Notes: generated by a model not told the origin, from the sequence alone. DNA of 64,000 nucleotides from Gigantopelta aegis (GCF_016097555.1 NC_054703.1:14023205-14087204), one strand, 5' to 3'. Shown: positions 41,732 through 54,000, counted from the first letter of the stretch. Program-made: numbers and translations.

Positions 41732-42994
41732 ATTCTATTTGTGTGATGTTCAGCTATATATTTAATCACTGAACACATTCAGATACGATAGTTTTTCATA
41801 TTTCGTCTAGATGTCGTCATCAAAAGAACTATATGACAACAAGCGTATTAGGTAAGTATAACATATTTACTTTATACGGCATGTTTTTATTGACAGCCCA
41901 ACTAAACCATTTATTATTCCTCTCTAGTTTGCTCTGTCCCAGAAGCAAATAAGGACAACCGCACAGCGCCGACACATGGTTTACATTTTTTAGCGGGCGA
42001 CTTTGCTTCCAGTGTGTGGAAATAAACATTGTGCCGAGTGGAGAAGTATGGTTTTGCCGTCAAAATGCCTTACTGTCTGCGATGAAACGTGTCACGTGGT
42101 TTATTGCTCTGTTTCATTGAAGTTCCGCTAACTGTGGTACGCAATGAACTTCATGCGTAAGGTCACTGATAGGGCCTACTTGTTTCCGCATTCTGATGAT
42201 TTTGGCGTGGCATTTTTTTTTAACCAGAACACAGAACGAACAGCTGTTACCAATTCTTCAAATTCTTTTTTGCGTTTGTACTTGTGCTTAATACTTGTTC
42301 GAGATAGCACGTGTTCGTATTGAATCTGTTTGTATCTTAGAGTCTACTGTGTATTCCGGGGTAATTTAATTTAATGACATACTTAACATATTAAAAATGG
42401 CTTCATCGATGGATTGTCAAATAGGGTAAGTTTTATTTTAATATACTATTTATAAAAAGTATAAGTTATTAACACTTGTTCTGCATTCTCAGTATTAGAT
42501 ATTCATTTATGGTGTTATACATAAACACACTTGTTGGGGCTTTTTTTTTTTTTTTTTTTTTTTAAAGTGTTTTTGTTGTTGTTTTAAATTGCACTGAGAA
42601 GTTGAGAACATTGATGTTGTGAAATTATATTGGTGTTGGTATTACCCCATCCCATTTTTCGATCTTCATCTCTCCCCCTTTTATTTACCCTCGATATAAT
42701 ACCGTATCGTTGTTCAGCTGCGATATTTTTTAATAAATAAATAGTTTTAACACACTTACCGTTTTTCTGAAGACTCTGGGTTTTTTTTTAAAGACTTGGT
42801 TTCAAAGGATGCGTTGACAATTCTTTTCCTCGATATTTATTTTCCCCACAGCAACAATTAATATAGATCTCGTTTGTATTAGTGTTCGGCAAGCGAATGA
42901 AATTAAGTCCCAAAATACCCCTTTTTTATACGCTGAGAGGGTAGGCCCAAGGTCTTATCAAGGACACTAACATTGTTCAGGGTCACACACCTCT
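41668..42994 (+). other. Right arm of Polinton with two possible orphan first exons
   Basis: An A-run (41690-41729) follows the spliced gene. At 41811-41851 an ATG frame of 13 codons plus 2 nt ends in G|GTAAGT. At 42397-42425 a 9-codon plus 2 nt frame ends in GG|GTAAG. Both end in the same phase as exon 1 of the gene at 39808. No convincing downstream exon was found before the terminal repeat. Otherwise it is AT-rich. Confidence 0.35.
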
Positions 42995-43125
42995 CAGGTA
43001 TGCCACTTCCCTCTAAGTCGGTCATGATGAGTCATACACCAAGTATGCCATACACACCCCAAGGTCAGACTGACGTCACACCTATGAATCACACCAAGGT
43101 CAAGGTCACGGAAAGTAGGCCATGG
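42995..43125 (-). repeat. Polinton right terminal inverted repeat (tip missing)
   Basis: It is the reverse complement of the left repeat, including the AP-1 site (43028-43034), the CRE (43071-43078) and CCAAGGTCAAGGTCA. It stops at CCATGG, after which the sequence is unrelated. The outer GCCCTCAACAGGCCCCCATA tip is only in the copy at 54430-54572. Confidence 0.8.
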
Positions 43126-43472
43126 AGAATTAGTTAAATTAGTTAAAAGCCAGTGTCATCAACATACTGTCAAAATTCTGTGAATTGTTAGTACTCACCT
43201 AATTAATTCCTATTTCTACATACAGTCTGAACATCAGGGGAAAACATCACTGCATGTTCGCATTTTAATACAGTAACTGGACCTAGCTGATACATGTAAA
43301 ATATTGCGACGGGTCTACATAAAATGTATGACGGACATACGTGTCCGATTTAAATGAATTAATTTTAACATAAAATCAATACTGGTCTACCAAAAACCTC
43401 ATAATTAGAATTTAATCGAGAAATAGAATAACAATTGAGGAACAAAAAAAGAATAAGGAAGATGACGTTTCT

Positions 43473-43517
<45 letters not shown>

Positions 43518-43554
43518 AAAAAAAAAAACAACAAAAAGCAAAACAACAACAAAA
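43126..43554. other. Flank without genes
   Basis: It is AT-rich sequence ending in a C run (43472-43507) and an A run. No ORF or repeat family is recognised before 43555. Confidence 0.6.
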
Positions 43555-43900
43555 ACCCACCTTTAGAGCACATTGATATATAAATAATTATCGGCAATTG
43601 GATGTCAAACATTTGATAATTCAAATTCAATCTTCGAAGGATGTTTTTTACATATCCCATTGGGTTATTTCTCGTTCCAGCCAGTGTTCCGCAACAGGTG
43701 TAACAAAGGCCGTGGTATGTACTACCCTGTCTGTGGGATGGTGTATATAAAATATCCCTTGCTGCAAATCAAAAAGAGTAGCCCACGAAATGGCGACAGC
43801 GGGTTTCCTCTCTCAATATCTGTGTGGTCCTTAACCATATGTCTGATGCCATATAACCGGAAATAAAATGTGTTGAGTGGGTCGATAAATCAAAATAAAA
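43555..43900. repeat. SINE family-B scrap (-) then family-A body (+)
   Basis: 43557-43625 has AGAGCACATTGATATATAAA and GGATGTCAAACATTTG in minus orientation. 43655-43897 is a + SINE body from TTTCTCGTTCCAGCCAGTGT through GGCGACAGCGGGTTTCC to the 3' end GTGTTGAGTGGGTCGATAAA. Neither has its tRNA head. Confidence 0.65.
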
Positions 43901-44173
43901 ATTAGTCCTTTTATCTATATTTTCTTAATTCCTCTTTTCTTTAAAACACAATCTTAGGGCGAATTTGCAAAAGCCTCTTTCTGTTTTACTTGCATGTGAC
44001 TACACACATTTACAATGCTTAAGAACAACAGGCTTTCTGTCGCTATCAGAACTGCAAGTGCTAGATGCCTAGGGCCTTTGTGCGACCAGGGTGGAACCAG
44101 AGCTGTTCGATTAGAAAACCTAACGGGAATATCAGTCTAATTACAATTAGCTCCTCTGGTTAATTACTATTAT

Positions 44174-44174
<1 letters not shown>

Positions 44175-44248
<74 letters not shown>

Positions 44249-44276
44249 TCTCTCTCTCTCTCTCTCTCTGTCTCTC
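44175..44276. repeat. (CT)n microsatellite
   Basis: About 100 bp of CT with a few interruptions. Confidence 0.95.
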
Positions 44277-44413
44277 TTGACAAAGTGTCATAATAACTCT
44301 ATGTTAGATATCAAATAGTCTTGGTTTAAAATGTGCCGATCTATCCTGAATCAAATACTAATTTGCTTGTTTTCCCTTATTTGTGTTGTTTGAAATACCA
44401 ATTTGTTGAGCAT

Positions 44414-44650
44414 GTTAACCTCGGCTGTGTCGTGGTTAAGCCATCGGACATAAGGCTCGTAGGTACTGGGGTCGCAGCCCAGCATTTGCCCCCACCCAGA
44501 GCAAGTTTTAACGACTCAATGGGTAGGTGTAAGACCACTACACCTTGTTCTCTCTCACTAACCACTGACCCACTGTTCTGGACAGACAATCCAGATAGCT
44601 GAGGTGTTTGTTCGGGATAGCTTGCTTGAGCCTTAATGGGACTTAATAAA
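44414..44650 (+). repeat. SINE family A, tRNA-like head and partial body
   Basis: The head CCTCGGCTGTGTCGTGGTTA and a B-box-like TACTGGGGTCGCAGCCCAG are present. The body diverges after CAATGGGTAGGTGTAAGACC. Confidence 0.6.
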
Positions 44651-44892
44651 TATTGTCGTATTAGCGGGGTGGTCTTATTACTGGGTTACTATATGTTTAA
44701 GTTGATTCCAAAATTATATGCAATTATAACATAATAGATTGCAAATATCTGATATTTTATAATTTATTTGAATTTACATTGTCAACATCAATTTATAAAA
44801 ACTGAATATTAGTCAAATTATATGAAAAACGTAGGCCTATTTATTGTCTATTGTTGAAATTATCATTTCTAACAAAGAGGTTGTGTATATGG

Positions 44893-45013
44893 AGAATAAT
44901 ACATGAGTGGCCGTTAGATACTATTTATCTCACGACTTGTTTTAAAATGTATTTAACGAGCGAAAGCGAGTTGTGAGATAAATGGTATCTAACGGACACG
45001 AATATATTATTCT
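44893..45013. mobile_element. Palindromic MITE
   Basis: The arms GAATAATACATGAGTGGCCG with TTAGATACTATTTATCTCAC pair with TGTGAGATAAATGGTATCTA, ACGGACACGAATATATTATTC. The centre is a 20-bp AACGAGCGAAAGCGAG region. Confidence 0.55.
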
Positions 45014-45461
45014 ATTTGTTACATATCCTAAAAAAAACCCCATGTTTTAAGGAAAGTGTAACATCTTTTTCGACTAGAAGTTATTTACAGCCGTTGCACT
45101 GGTAGCTGACTAACACGTCACAGACACATGATTGCCAGGTTATCTATACGTCACAGTGTAATCGATTTTCATCGTGTAGTTTTTCATTGGATGTATGGCA
45201 GTGGTGACCTGGTTATCACTTTGGAGCAGCCAGTCGTATTTTTTGAAATTGTTAACACACGTACGTGTGTAAACAACCATGTGTTATCAAAATTAACACA
45301 TGATGTTCTCACCAACGGGTGTGTGAGAAAGAAATTTCTTACATAGTTTTCTTTCATGGGATAGCTCTGTCCATTAATATACCCGAAGATGAGAGAAATT
45401 ACTGTTACTCTTTCTTTCTAGTAACTTCAGCTTATAAGGCTTAAATTACTTACACAGTCCA

Positions 45462-45853
45462 TTAAAGGGACATTCCTGAGTTTGCTGCAATGTTTAAGAT
45501 GTTAACGACTAACATAGACTTTTTAACGATTGTAATTAAATATCAAATATAATTTTCTGCATAAAATGTTAGTGGCTGTATATTAAACATGTTTCTGATC
45601 GTTCTAATATTTGTAATAGGTTAAATTTCAATTATTTCATACAACTTTTTTTTTTCGTACGTACGAAATTATTTAAAGACAAAATCCAATTTGGGCTTAT
45701 TACAAATATTAAGATGACCAGAAACACACTGAATATACATACACTGATATTCTAAACAAGAAAATAGTTTTAATATATGTAAGTTTAACCTTAGAAATAT
45801 TTTATTAGTCGGAAACATCTTACAATGCAGCAAACTCGGGAATGCCCCTTTAA
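45462..45853. mobile_element. TTAA-flanked palindromic MITE, copy 1
   Basis: It begins TTAAAGGGACATTCCTGAGT and ends with the inverted equivalent through GCCCCTTTAA. The two halves are diverged inverted copies around a CGTACGTACG centre. A four-base TTAA at both ends suggests a piggyBac-like target choice. Confidence 0.7.
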
Positions 45854-45979
45854 GCAAATTTGTGTCATTGTGCTTCGAAGCGCTCTCACTGTGCACGATG
45901 TAAGTGTCAGTCAGGTTGGGTTTCAACAGCTCGAATTACATTTATCATAAAAACATGTGTACGTTCTTGAAAAATAACC

Positions 45980-46495
45980 TAGTTTGTTTGTTTTGTTTAA
46001 CGACGCTAGAACACATTGATTTAGTAATCAACAGTTAGGGATGTGAAACAGTGGTAATTTTTGACAAGCGTAGGCTTAGAGAGGAAACCCGTAATATTTT
46101 GCCATTAGTAGCAAGGGATCTTTTATATGCACTATATCACAAATAGGATAGTTGCGCCATCAATAGAACCGTCATAAGTTAAAAGTCTGTTTTGTTTAAC
46201 GACACCGCTAGAGCACATTGACTTATTAACCATCGGCTATTGGATGTCAAACAATTTGGTAATTTTCACATAATATAGTCTTAGAGAGGAAACCAGCTAC
46301 ATTTTTCCATTGGTAGCAAGGAATCTTTTATATGCACCATCCCACAGACATGATAGCACATACCACGGCCTTTGATATAACAGTCGGGGTGTACTAGCTG
46401 GAACGAGAAATAGCCCAATGGGCCCACCGACGGGGATCCATCCTAGACCGACCGCGCATCGAGCAAGCGCTTTACCTCTAGGCTACTTCCCGTTG
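45980..46495 (-). repeat. Two SINE family-B copies, minus orientation; the second full length
   Basis: 45980-46165 is a body fragment. 46190-46495 runs from the 3' end (GTTTAACGACACCGCTAGAG) through GAGGAAACC to a tRNA-like head (CGACCGCGCATCGAGCAAGC, GCTTTACCTCTAGGCTAC). No target duplication was identified. Confidence 0.65.
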
Positions 46496-46946
46496 CTCCC
46501 GTCCTCCTCCCCCCCACCCCCGTTATAAATAATAAATAAGAGTAGTCATCAATAGATCGCGCAAGCGTATGTCGACAACGCAGATCATGCTGCGCCATAA
46601 ATGGATTTGCTGTTAGCGCACATTTTTGAATTTCGCACAAACATTGATTGATGAATTTATCCTTTGATAGATCGCGTAAATGCTGCTCCATCGCGTTGCG
46701 CTATCAGTGAATCAGTTATTAGTTTACGGCGGGGAATCAAGTGAGATATTTGCGCGAGGGTAACGATGGCTTAGCTCGAGTCACCTCTAGCTCCCTCCTT
46801 ATAGATGCGTTGTACAGGAGGGCTAGAGAAGACTGTGTGTACTACTTCGGCAATCGTCGAGGAACAAATGGTAGCCACATGTTTTCCTACATCTGATGCC
46901 ACAGAGCTTTAGTTTGGTTATCCCCGAGCCCAGTCAGGATATGAAA

Positions 46947-47490
46947 CTTACAAATGAATGAATGAATGAATGAATGAATGAATGAATAAATGAATGAATG
47001 ATTGTTTAACAACACTCCAGCACGAAAAATACATCGGCTATTGGGTGTCAAACTGTGGTAAATGTAAACAGTAAATGATGAACCACATCAATATAAAAAT
47101 TCAACAGTTGAATTAAAACACAGTGTAAAGAACTGTGCGAAAAAATACAAATATCCAAATACGAATAATATTAAAATTTAGAATAAAAGTCAGTATCACG
47201 TAAAAAAATGTAATATAAGTCCTGGATGGAATCGAAATGATTCCATCAGATTTCTTTGAACAAATATATCTGTTCTAGTTTCTTTCAGATGCTTACACTC
47301 CACCAAAATGTGGCGAACCGTCAGAGTACACTGACAGGTAAACACACTGAGGTGGAGGATCTTTCTTCAAGATAAATGAATGGGTCAAATATGTATGACC
47401 GATATGCACAACACAAGGCTATTTCATTCTTCCGGCACTGCCTATAGAAGGACTGCCACTACCGCAAGACTGGCTTGATGTATTTTACAT
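46947..47490 (-). mobile_element. LINE 3' end with ORF terminus, minus orientation
   Basis: It begins with the (AATG)n tail (46947-47000), then a 3' UTR also seen at 245-540. Near 47290-47350 on the minus strand, translation gives VFTCQCTLTVRHILVECK, the C-terminal zinc motif that follows RNase H in I-group and related LINE ORF2 proteins. This identifies the ATTC-tailed repeats of this window as LINE ends. Confidence 0.65.
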
Positions 47491-47494
47491 GTTG

Positions 47495-47882
47495 TTAAAG
47501 GGACATTCCTGAGTTTGCTGCAATTTGTAAGATGTCATTGACTAACAGATACTTTTTAACGATTGCAATTGCTTATCAAATATATTTTTATGCATAAAAT
47601 ATTAGTGGCAGTATATTAAACGTGTTTCTGATCGTTCTAATATTTGTACTACGTTAAATTTCATTTTATTTCCTAAAATATTTTTTCGTGCGTACGAAAT
47701 TATTTGAAGACAAAATCCAGTTTGGGCTTCCTACAAATATTAAGACGACCAGAAACACACTGAATATACAGACACTGATATTGTAAACAAGAACATATAT
47801 TTAATATGAAAGTTTAATCGTAGAGATATTTTATTAGTTGGAAACATCTTACAATGCAGCAAACTCAGGTTTGCCCCTTTAA
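47495..47882. mobile_element. TTAA-flanked palindromic MITE, copy 2
   Basis: Same family and ends as 45462-45853 (TTAAAGGGACATTCCTGAGT to TTGCCCCTTTAA). Confidence 0.7.
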
Positions 47883-48012
47883 CCAGTACCAACGCTACAT
47901 ATTCAAGAAACCCGACGCCCTCTATGTGAAACGAACCTGATTAAGACATTCTTGTGGTGACGTAGAGCAAATGTGTGCACTGATATGTTGATACTGGTTA
48001 AAACATGTAAGT

Positions 48013-48406
48013 TTAAAGGGAATATAGTTAATCTGCAATGTATATTATTATTAGTTTCCGACTAATAATAGAATGCTACGATTAAACAATATTAAATATA
48101 TTGTCTTGTTTAGAATATCAGTGTCTGTATATTCAATGTGTGTCTGGTCGTCTTAATATATATTTGTAAAAAGCCCAAACTGGATTTTGTCTTCAAATAA
48201 TTTCGTACGTACGAAAAAATATATTTTAGGAAACAAAATGAAATTTAACCTACTACAAATATTAGAACGATCAGAAATACGTTTAATATACAGCCTCTAA
48301 TATTTTATGCAGAAAAATACATTTGATATGTAATTGCAATCGTTAAAAACTCTCTGTTAGCGGTAACATCTTAAAAATTGCAGCAAACTCAGGAATTTCC
48401 CTTTAG
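48013..48406. mobile_element. TTAA-flanked palindromic MITE, copy 3
   Basis: More diverged (AAAGGGAATATAGTTAATCT), ending GCAGCAAACTCAGGAATTTC. It sits 130 bp after copy 2. The GTACGTACG centre is retained. Confidence 0.65.
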
Positions 48407-48602
48407 TGTTATGACTGGACTCGAGAATGATCAAACTAAATCTCTGTGGCATCAGAGTTAGGAAAAAGAGAGTATTTTAGACACAGTAGCTGGCTACCAT
48501 TTGGTTGTCAACGATTACCGAAGTATTAAACACAGTCCTCTCTAGCCCTCCCCTACAATATATCAATAAGGGGAGGGATAAAGGTCACTCGAGCTAGTGA
48601 GA

Positions 48603-49080
48603 AATTTGCGCGATTTTACGATGGCCATGCTAACGACGTATCTTGCGTTATCGACTGATACTTGGGTGATCTATCGGTGACTATGCTAACGACGTATCTT
48701 GCGTAATCGACTGGTGCTAGTGTGATCTATCGGTGACTATGCTAGCGACGTATCTTGCGTAATCGACTGATACTTGTGTGATCTATCGGTGACTATGCTA
48801 GCGACGTATCTTGCGTAATCGACTGATACTTGTGCGATCTATCGGTGACTATGCTAACGACGTATCTTGCGTAATCGACTGATGCTTGTGCGATCTATCG
48901 GTGACTATGCTAACGACGTATCTTGCGTAATCGACTGATACTTGTGCGATCTATCGGTGACTATGCTAACGACGTATCTTGCGTAATCGACTGATGCTAG
49001 TGTGATCTATCGGTCACTATGCTAGCGACGTATCTTGCGTAATCGACTGGTGCTAGTGTGATCTATCGGGGACTATAATT
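48603..49080. repeat. 56-bp minisatellite, about 8-9 units
   Basis: The unit contains GACTATGCTAACGACGTATC, TTGCGTAATCGACTGATACT and TGTGATCTATCGGT. The variants GCTAGCGACG and GGTGCTAG are scattered. It has no coding meaning. Confidence 0.9.
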
Positions 49081-49440
49081 GCTAACGACGTATCTTGCGT
49101 CAATCGACTGGATAGCTCAGATCGGACGATGGTTCCTGACTATGCATCCGACGTACGCTGGCGTAATCGACTTCTACATTCAGAGTGATCTATCGGTGAA
49201 ATCCGGGGCGGGACGTAGCCCTGTGTAAAAGCGACTGCCCATCGATGTGGATCCATGGGGACTATGCTAATCAAGCCAGTGCACCATCGACTGTTATATC
49301 AAATCTCGTGGTATATGTACGTATCCTGCGTATCGTGGGGTGGCGCTTATAAAAGATCCCTTACTACTAATGGGAAAATCAATGTAGCGGGTGTCCTCCC
49401 TAAGACTATATGTCAAAATTTAATTTTAATTTTCTGGCTC
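49081..49440 (+). repeat. Mosaic of minisatellite and SINE sequence
   Basis: Minisatellite phrases (CGACGTA, TAATCGACT, ATCTATCGG) alternate within a few bases with SINE phrases (GTAGCCCTGTG, ATCCATGGGGACTATG, CAAGCCAGTGCACCATCGAC). The result reads like the SINE at 49479 blended with the array at 48603. It is probably an assembly consensus artefact. Confidence 0.6.
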
Positions 49441-49478
49441 TTCTACCAAATACGCGTGCTACTTCGTCTTAAATCCAC

Positions 49479-49765
49479 GTAGCCCTGTGGTTAAAGCGTT
49501 TGCTTCTAGTGCGCGGTCGGTCTAGGATCGATCCCCATCTTGAATTGTGTCCATGGGGACATATCTCCATCAAGCCAGTGCACCATGACTGTTATATCAA
49601 AGATCGTGGTATGTACTATCCTGTATGTGGGGTGGCTTATAAAAGATCCCTTACTACTAATGGGAAAACAATGTAGCGGGTTTCCTCCCTAAGACTATAT
49701 GTCAAAATTTAATTTTAATTTTAAATTACCAATATTTTGACATCCAATAGCCATTGATGATTGAT
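49479..49765 (+). repeat. SINE family B, nearly full length
   Basis: The tRNA-like head is GTAGCCCTGTGGTTAAAGCG with a B box GGATCGATCCCC. The body has GATCCCTTACTACTAATGGG, AATGTAGCGGGTTTCC and GACATCCAATAGCC. The 3' end is degraded. Confidence 0.75.
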
Positions 49766-50257
49766 ATTAAAAACGAAAATATTATTTAATATGTAAATTT
49801 AATCGTTAAAGAAAAGAAACTTCCGTCTTGAATTCACACCTTAATATAAAACTAGTATAACCTGTCCACATAACAGGATGTAACCCACGCGCTGGATTAT
49901 AAGGATAGTGTTGCTTTGAGAGTTGCCCTATGTACACGCATCAAGTTACACAAAGGAACCCGGCAAATAAACAGATAATAAAGCAGTATGAAATTTCCAG
50001 ACCACAAGCTGGATCTTGTGGTATAGATTAACCTAGTCACGTAGATAACACTGGAATTTCTATGTCTCTAGGATTCGGACTACCAAAAGCGCTGTGTTGA
50101 TGCGAATTCTGTATAAACGGTATGGTTTTAATATCATAGGGATTTGAATGAATGAATGAAAAAATTAATTAGTAGATAAATAAATAAATAAATATATCAA
50201 TTAATAATTTTAAAAAAATCAATATTAAGACATTGAGAAAAAGAAGCGAGCAAAAAC

Positions 50258-50269
50258 ACACACACACAC

Positions 50270-50363
<94 letters not shown>

Positions 50364-50367
50364 GGGG
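50258..50367. repeat. (GA)n and G-run microsatellite
   Basis: CA, GA and G runs in succession. The many ORFs in this place on both strands are artefacts. 49766-50257 shows no gene. Confidence 0.95.
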
Positions 50368-50546
50368 AGGGATGGACACAAACATACACACACACACACA
50401 AGAAAACAAGGAAAAAATAACAAACAAAAACAACGATATAAAAAAAAAACTCACAAAAAAAACAACCCCGTCTCCAACTAATAATGAAACACAAACAAAT
50501 ATGCTATATTATTTTATTCTTTTTTAATATAAATTATATGAAGACA

Positions 50547-50937
50547 TTAAAGGGACATTCTTGAGTTTGCTCAAATGTTTTAGATGCTGTCGACCAACAA
50601 AGACTTTTTAACGATTGTAATTACATATTAAATATAATTTTCCGCATAAAATATTAGTGGGTGTATATTAAACGTCTTTCTGATCGTTCTAATATTTGTA
50701 CTAGGTTAAATCTCATTTTATTTTCTAAAATATAATTGTTTCGTACGTACGCAATTATTTGAAGACAAAATCAAGTTTGGTCTTCTTACAAATAATAAGA
50801 CGATTAGAAACACATTGAATATACAGACACTGATATTCTAAACAGGAAAATATATTTAATATGTAAGTTTAATCGTAGAAATATTTTATTAGTCGGAAAC
50901 ATCTTACAATGCAACAAACTCAGGAATGTCCCTTTAA
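50547..50937. mobile_element. TTAA-flanked palindromic MITE, copy 4
   Basis: From TTAAAGGGACATTCTTGAGT to CAGGAATGTCCCTTTAA, with a TTCGTACGTACGCAA centre. A SINE family-B scrap (50985-51060) follows. Confidence 0.72.
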
Positions 50938-51394
50938 ATGTAATTGTTAATAAACCGAAGTGATATTATGTTTTTAAAGTTTGTTAAACGACACCTTTAG
51001 AGCACATTGATTCACTAATTATTTACTACTGGACAGCCAGCGTTTGATGATTGTGACTTCAAAGAAAACCTGATACTTTAGAACCAAAGAATATTACGAG
51101 TATATCAGCATTTACCCTACAAACTTTCATTGAAATGTTGGGTTTTAAAATTTTATTTATTCTTCATCTTCTTCTTGTTTTTATATAAACATTCACTCCA
51201 CAGACGTTCCTTTAAATGTTGATTTTTATAATTTCATTCTTCTTCTTCTTCTTTTCTTTTTCTTCTTCTTCTTCTTCTTCTTATTATTATTAGTGTTGTT
51301 GTTATTATTGTTATTATTACAGTAAAGTACTCTTATAACGAGAAGGGACCATGATATTTAGTTCGTTATAACAGTAGTTCGTTGTACACATTTG

Positions 51395-51781
51395 TACCGG
51401 CATCGGTTGCGTCGTGGTTTAGGTCATCGGTCTACAGGCTGGTAGGTACTGGGTTCGGATCCCAGTCGAGGCATGGGATTTTTAATCCAGATACTGACTC
51501 CAAACCCTGAGTGAGTGCTCCGCAAGGCTCAATGGGTAGGTATAAACCACTTGCACCGACCAGTGATCCATAACTGGTTCAACAAAGGCCATGGTTTGTG
51601 CTATCCTGCCTGTGGGAAGCGCAAATAAAAGATCCCTTGCTGCTAATCGGAAAGAGTAGCCCATGTAGTGGCGACAGCGGGTTTCCCTATCAAAATATGT
51701 GTGGTCCTTAACCATATGCCTGACGCCATATAACCGTAAATAAAATGTGTTGAGTGCGTCGTTAAATAAAACTTCTTTTTT
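51395..51781 (+). repeat. Full-length tRNA-derived SINE (family A) with 13-bp target duplication
   Basis: TTGTACACATTTG flanks it at 51382-51394 and 51782-51794. The head GGCATCGGTTGCGTCGTGGT with the B box GGGTTCGGATCCCAG marks a pol III promoter derived from a tRNA. The body ends GTGCGTCGTTAAATAAAAC plus a T-rich tail. This is the reference copy for the family in this window. Confidence 0.88.
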
Positions 51782-52027
51782 TTGTACACATTTGCATAAG
51801 TTAGTTTATAATGTAAAGGGAGATATAACGGGACTTTACGATCAGTTCGGCCTATGTAGCAGTTCGTTCTAAGCATGTTCGTTATAAGTGTACTTTACTA
51901 TATAATCTATTCCTTTGAACTGTAATATGTGTTACTGTGTATCTATATTTTACCGTAGCATTTTATTCTCATTAAATATTTTTTAAAGGGGTTGTCATCT
52001 ATTTGGAAACAAATGACACCGGGGTTT

Positions 52028-52028
<1 letters not shown>

Positions 52029-52085
<57 letters not shown>
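52029..52085. repeat. (CA)n microsatellite
   Basis: About 56 bp of CA. C-rich runs follow up to 52500 (a C run at 52475-52501). No gene is supported between 51800 and 52640. Confidence 0.95.
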
Positions 52086-52086
<1 letters not shown>

Positions 52087-52471
52087 AAAACACAACCAAA
52101 GAAACACAAAAAAAACCCACACAAAACCCCCACCAAAAACCCACAGAAATACCCAAAACAAAAATCCAACATCCCCCCAAAATAACAGTCCCCCCCCATA
52201 AAAGGAACATATACAAGAAGCAAAACAAACCATTAAGAATGAAACAACAACACAACCACCACCACTACCACCAACACACAACAACAACAACATTGGAGAG
52301 GTGGGTGGCTGAATAAAAAATACGATTGGTAGTAAATGATAAAGGCAGAGATGAATGTAGCGAATTGCATTTCAGGACATCTAGTTTTCAATCTTTTACG
52401 GGGGAGTATACCCCCGAACCCACAAGATACTTTACTTTGCGCCATCGATCTCAGTCAGCCCCCCTCAGTCA

Positions 52472-52502
<31 letters not shown>

Positions 52503-52649
52503 TGTCTACTGGCTTCCGTGGTGTCTGATAAACCTAATAAACCATATCAAGTTACATGATTTCGTGGTTCATATGTCTATCCCATAACAGATTCAATTAT
52601 AAAGTTACTATGTATATAAACACAATTATGTGTGTGGGAATCTATTCAA

Positions 52650-52705
52650 ATGAATGAATGAATGAATGAATGAATGAATGTTTAACGATATTCCAACACG
52701 AAGGA
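52650..52705 (-). repeat. LINE tail scrap, (GAAT)n
   Basis: A GAAT repeat, then GTTTAACGATATTCCAACAC, the extreme 3' end of the ATTC-tailed LINE family. Confidence 0.6.
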
Positions 52706-52927
52706 ATCTATTCAGGAGAGGGTCAAGACTGCAACAAGTGAATTTTTAGTGTGGGGCCGATTCACGTTTCCCTAGATAATATTATTTTAAAAAAGGAAAA
52801 ATTATTTTAATTATATTTCAGCAGCTGGTGAGAAATGAGCCTGGATCCGCATTCTCCAACCTTCCGATCCACACGTGCCTGCATCACAGTGAGATTTTAG
52901 GGTGTGCAACAAATCAGAACTTTCCAG

Positions 52928-53560
52928 ATGATCACACACAGAATCATTTACTGGTTTTCAGATAACATTATGTTTTTAACTTGCGATCTGATCACAAACA
53001 GAAGCATTTACTGGTTTTGAAGATAATATTATGTTTTTAACTTGCGATCTGATCACAAACAGAAGCAATTACAGGTTTCCAGATAACATTATCTTTTTAA
53101 CTTGCGACCTGATCACAAACAGAAGCATTTACAGGTTTTCAGATATCATTATGTTTTTAACTTGCGCCGTGATCACAAACAGAAGCATTTACAGGTTTTC
53201 AGATAGCATTGTGTTTTTAACTTGCGACCTGATCATAAACAAAAGCATACAGGTTTTCAGATAACATTATGTTTTTAACTTGCGATCTGATCACAAACAG
53301 AAACATTTACTGGTTTCCAGATAATATTATATTTTAACTTGCGACCTGATCACAGACAGAAGCATTTACATGTTTCCAGAACAGGTTTCCTTTTTTTTTT
53401 AATTTGCGATCTGATTACAAACATAAGCATTTACTGGTTTCCAGATAACATTATGTTTTTAACTTGGGTCCTAATCACAGACAAACATTTATTAGGTTTT
53501 TGGAATTTGGGATCTCATCACAAACATTATTGTTTGTTGGTTTCTAAATAAGGTTTATTT
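52928..53560. repeat. 60-bp tandem array, about 10 units
   Basis: The unit contains ACTTGCGATCTGATCACAAA, CAGAAGCATTTACAGGTTTT and CAGATAACATTATGTTTTTA. The units at the right end decay. The 20-codon periodic ORF is an artefact. Confidence 0.9.
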
Positions 53561-53574
53561 TTTTCAAAATTACA

Positions 53575-53800
53575 GGAACATTCCTGAGTTTGCTGCAATG
53601 TTTAAGATGTTATCGACTAAAAGAGACTTTTTAACGATTGTAATTAATTATCAAGTATATTTTTCTGCATAAATATGGTAGTGGCTGTATATCAACCATG
53701 TTTCTGATCGTTTCTAATATTTGTACTGGGTTAAATTTTGTTTTATTTCCGAATTATATTTTTTTTCGTACGTACGAAATTATTTGAAGACGAAATCCAG
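53575..53800. mobile_element. TTAA-type palindromic MITE, copy 5, cut by gap
   Basis: It matches the left half of the family (ACATTCCTGAGTTTGCTGCA through TTTTCGTACGTACGAAATTA) and stops at the N run. Confidence 0.7.
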
Positions 53801-54000
53801 NNNNNNNNNNNNNNNNNNNNNNNNNNNNNNNNNNNNNNNNNNNNNNNNNNNNNNNNNNNNNNNNNNNNNNNNNNNNNNNNNNNNNNNNNNNNNNNNNNNN
53901 NNNNNNNNNNNNNNNNNNNNNNNNNNNNNNNNNNNNNNNNNNNNNNNNNNNNNNNNNNNNNNNNNNNNNNNNNNNNNNNNNNNNNNNNNNNNNNNNNNNN
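53801..54000. other. Assembly gap (200 N)
   Basis: Exactly 200 undetermined bases, a round number that suggests a scaffold join of unknown true size. Confidence 0.99.

Noticed and set aside
41811-41851. E1A CR1-like ELYD in the orphan exon
   Set aside because: Four residues are too few to mean anything, and no downstream exon was found.
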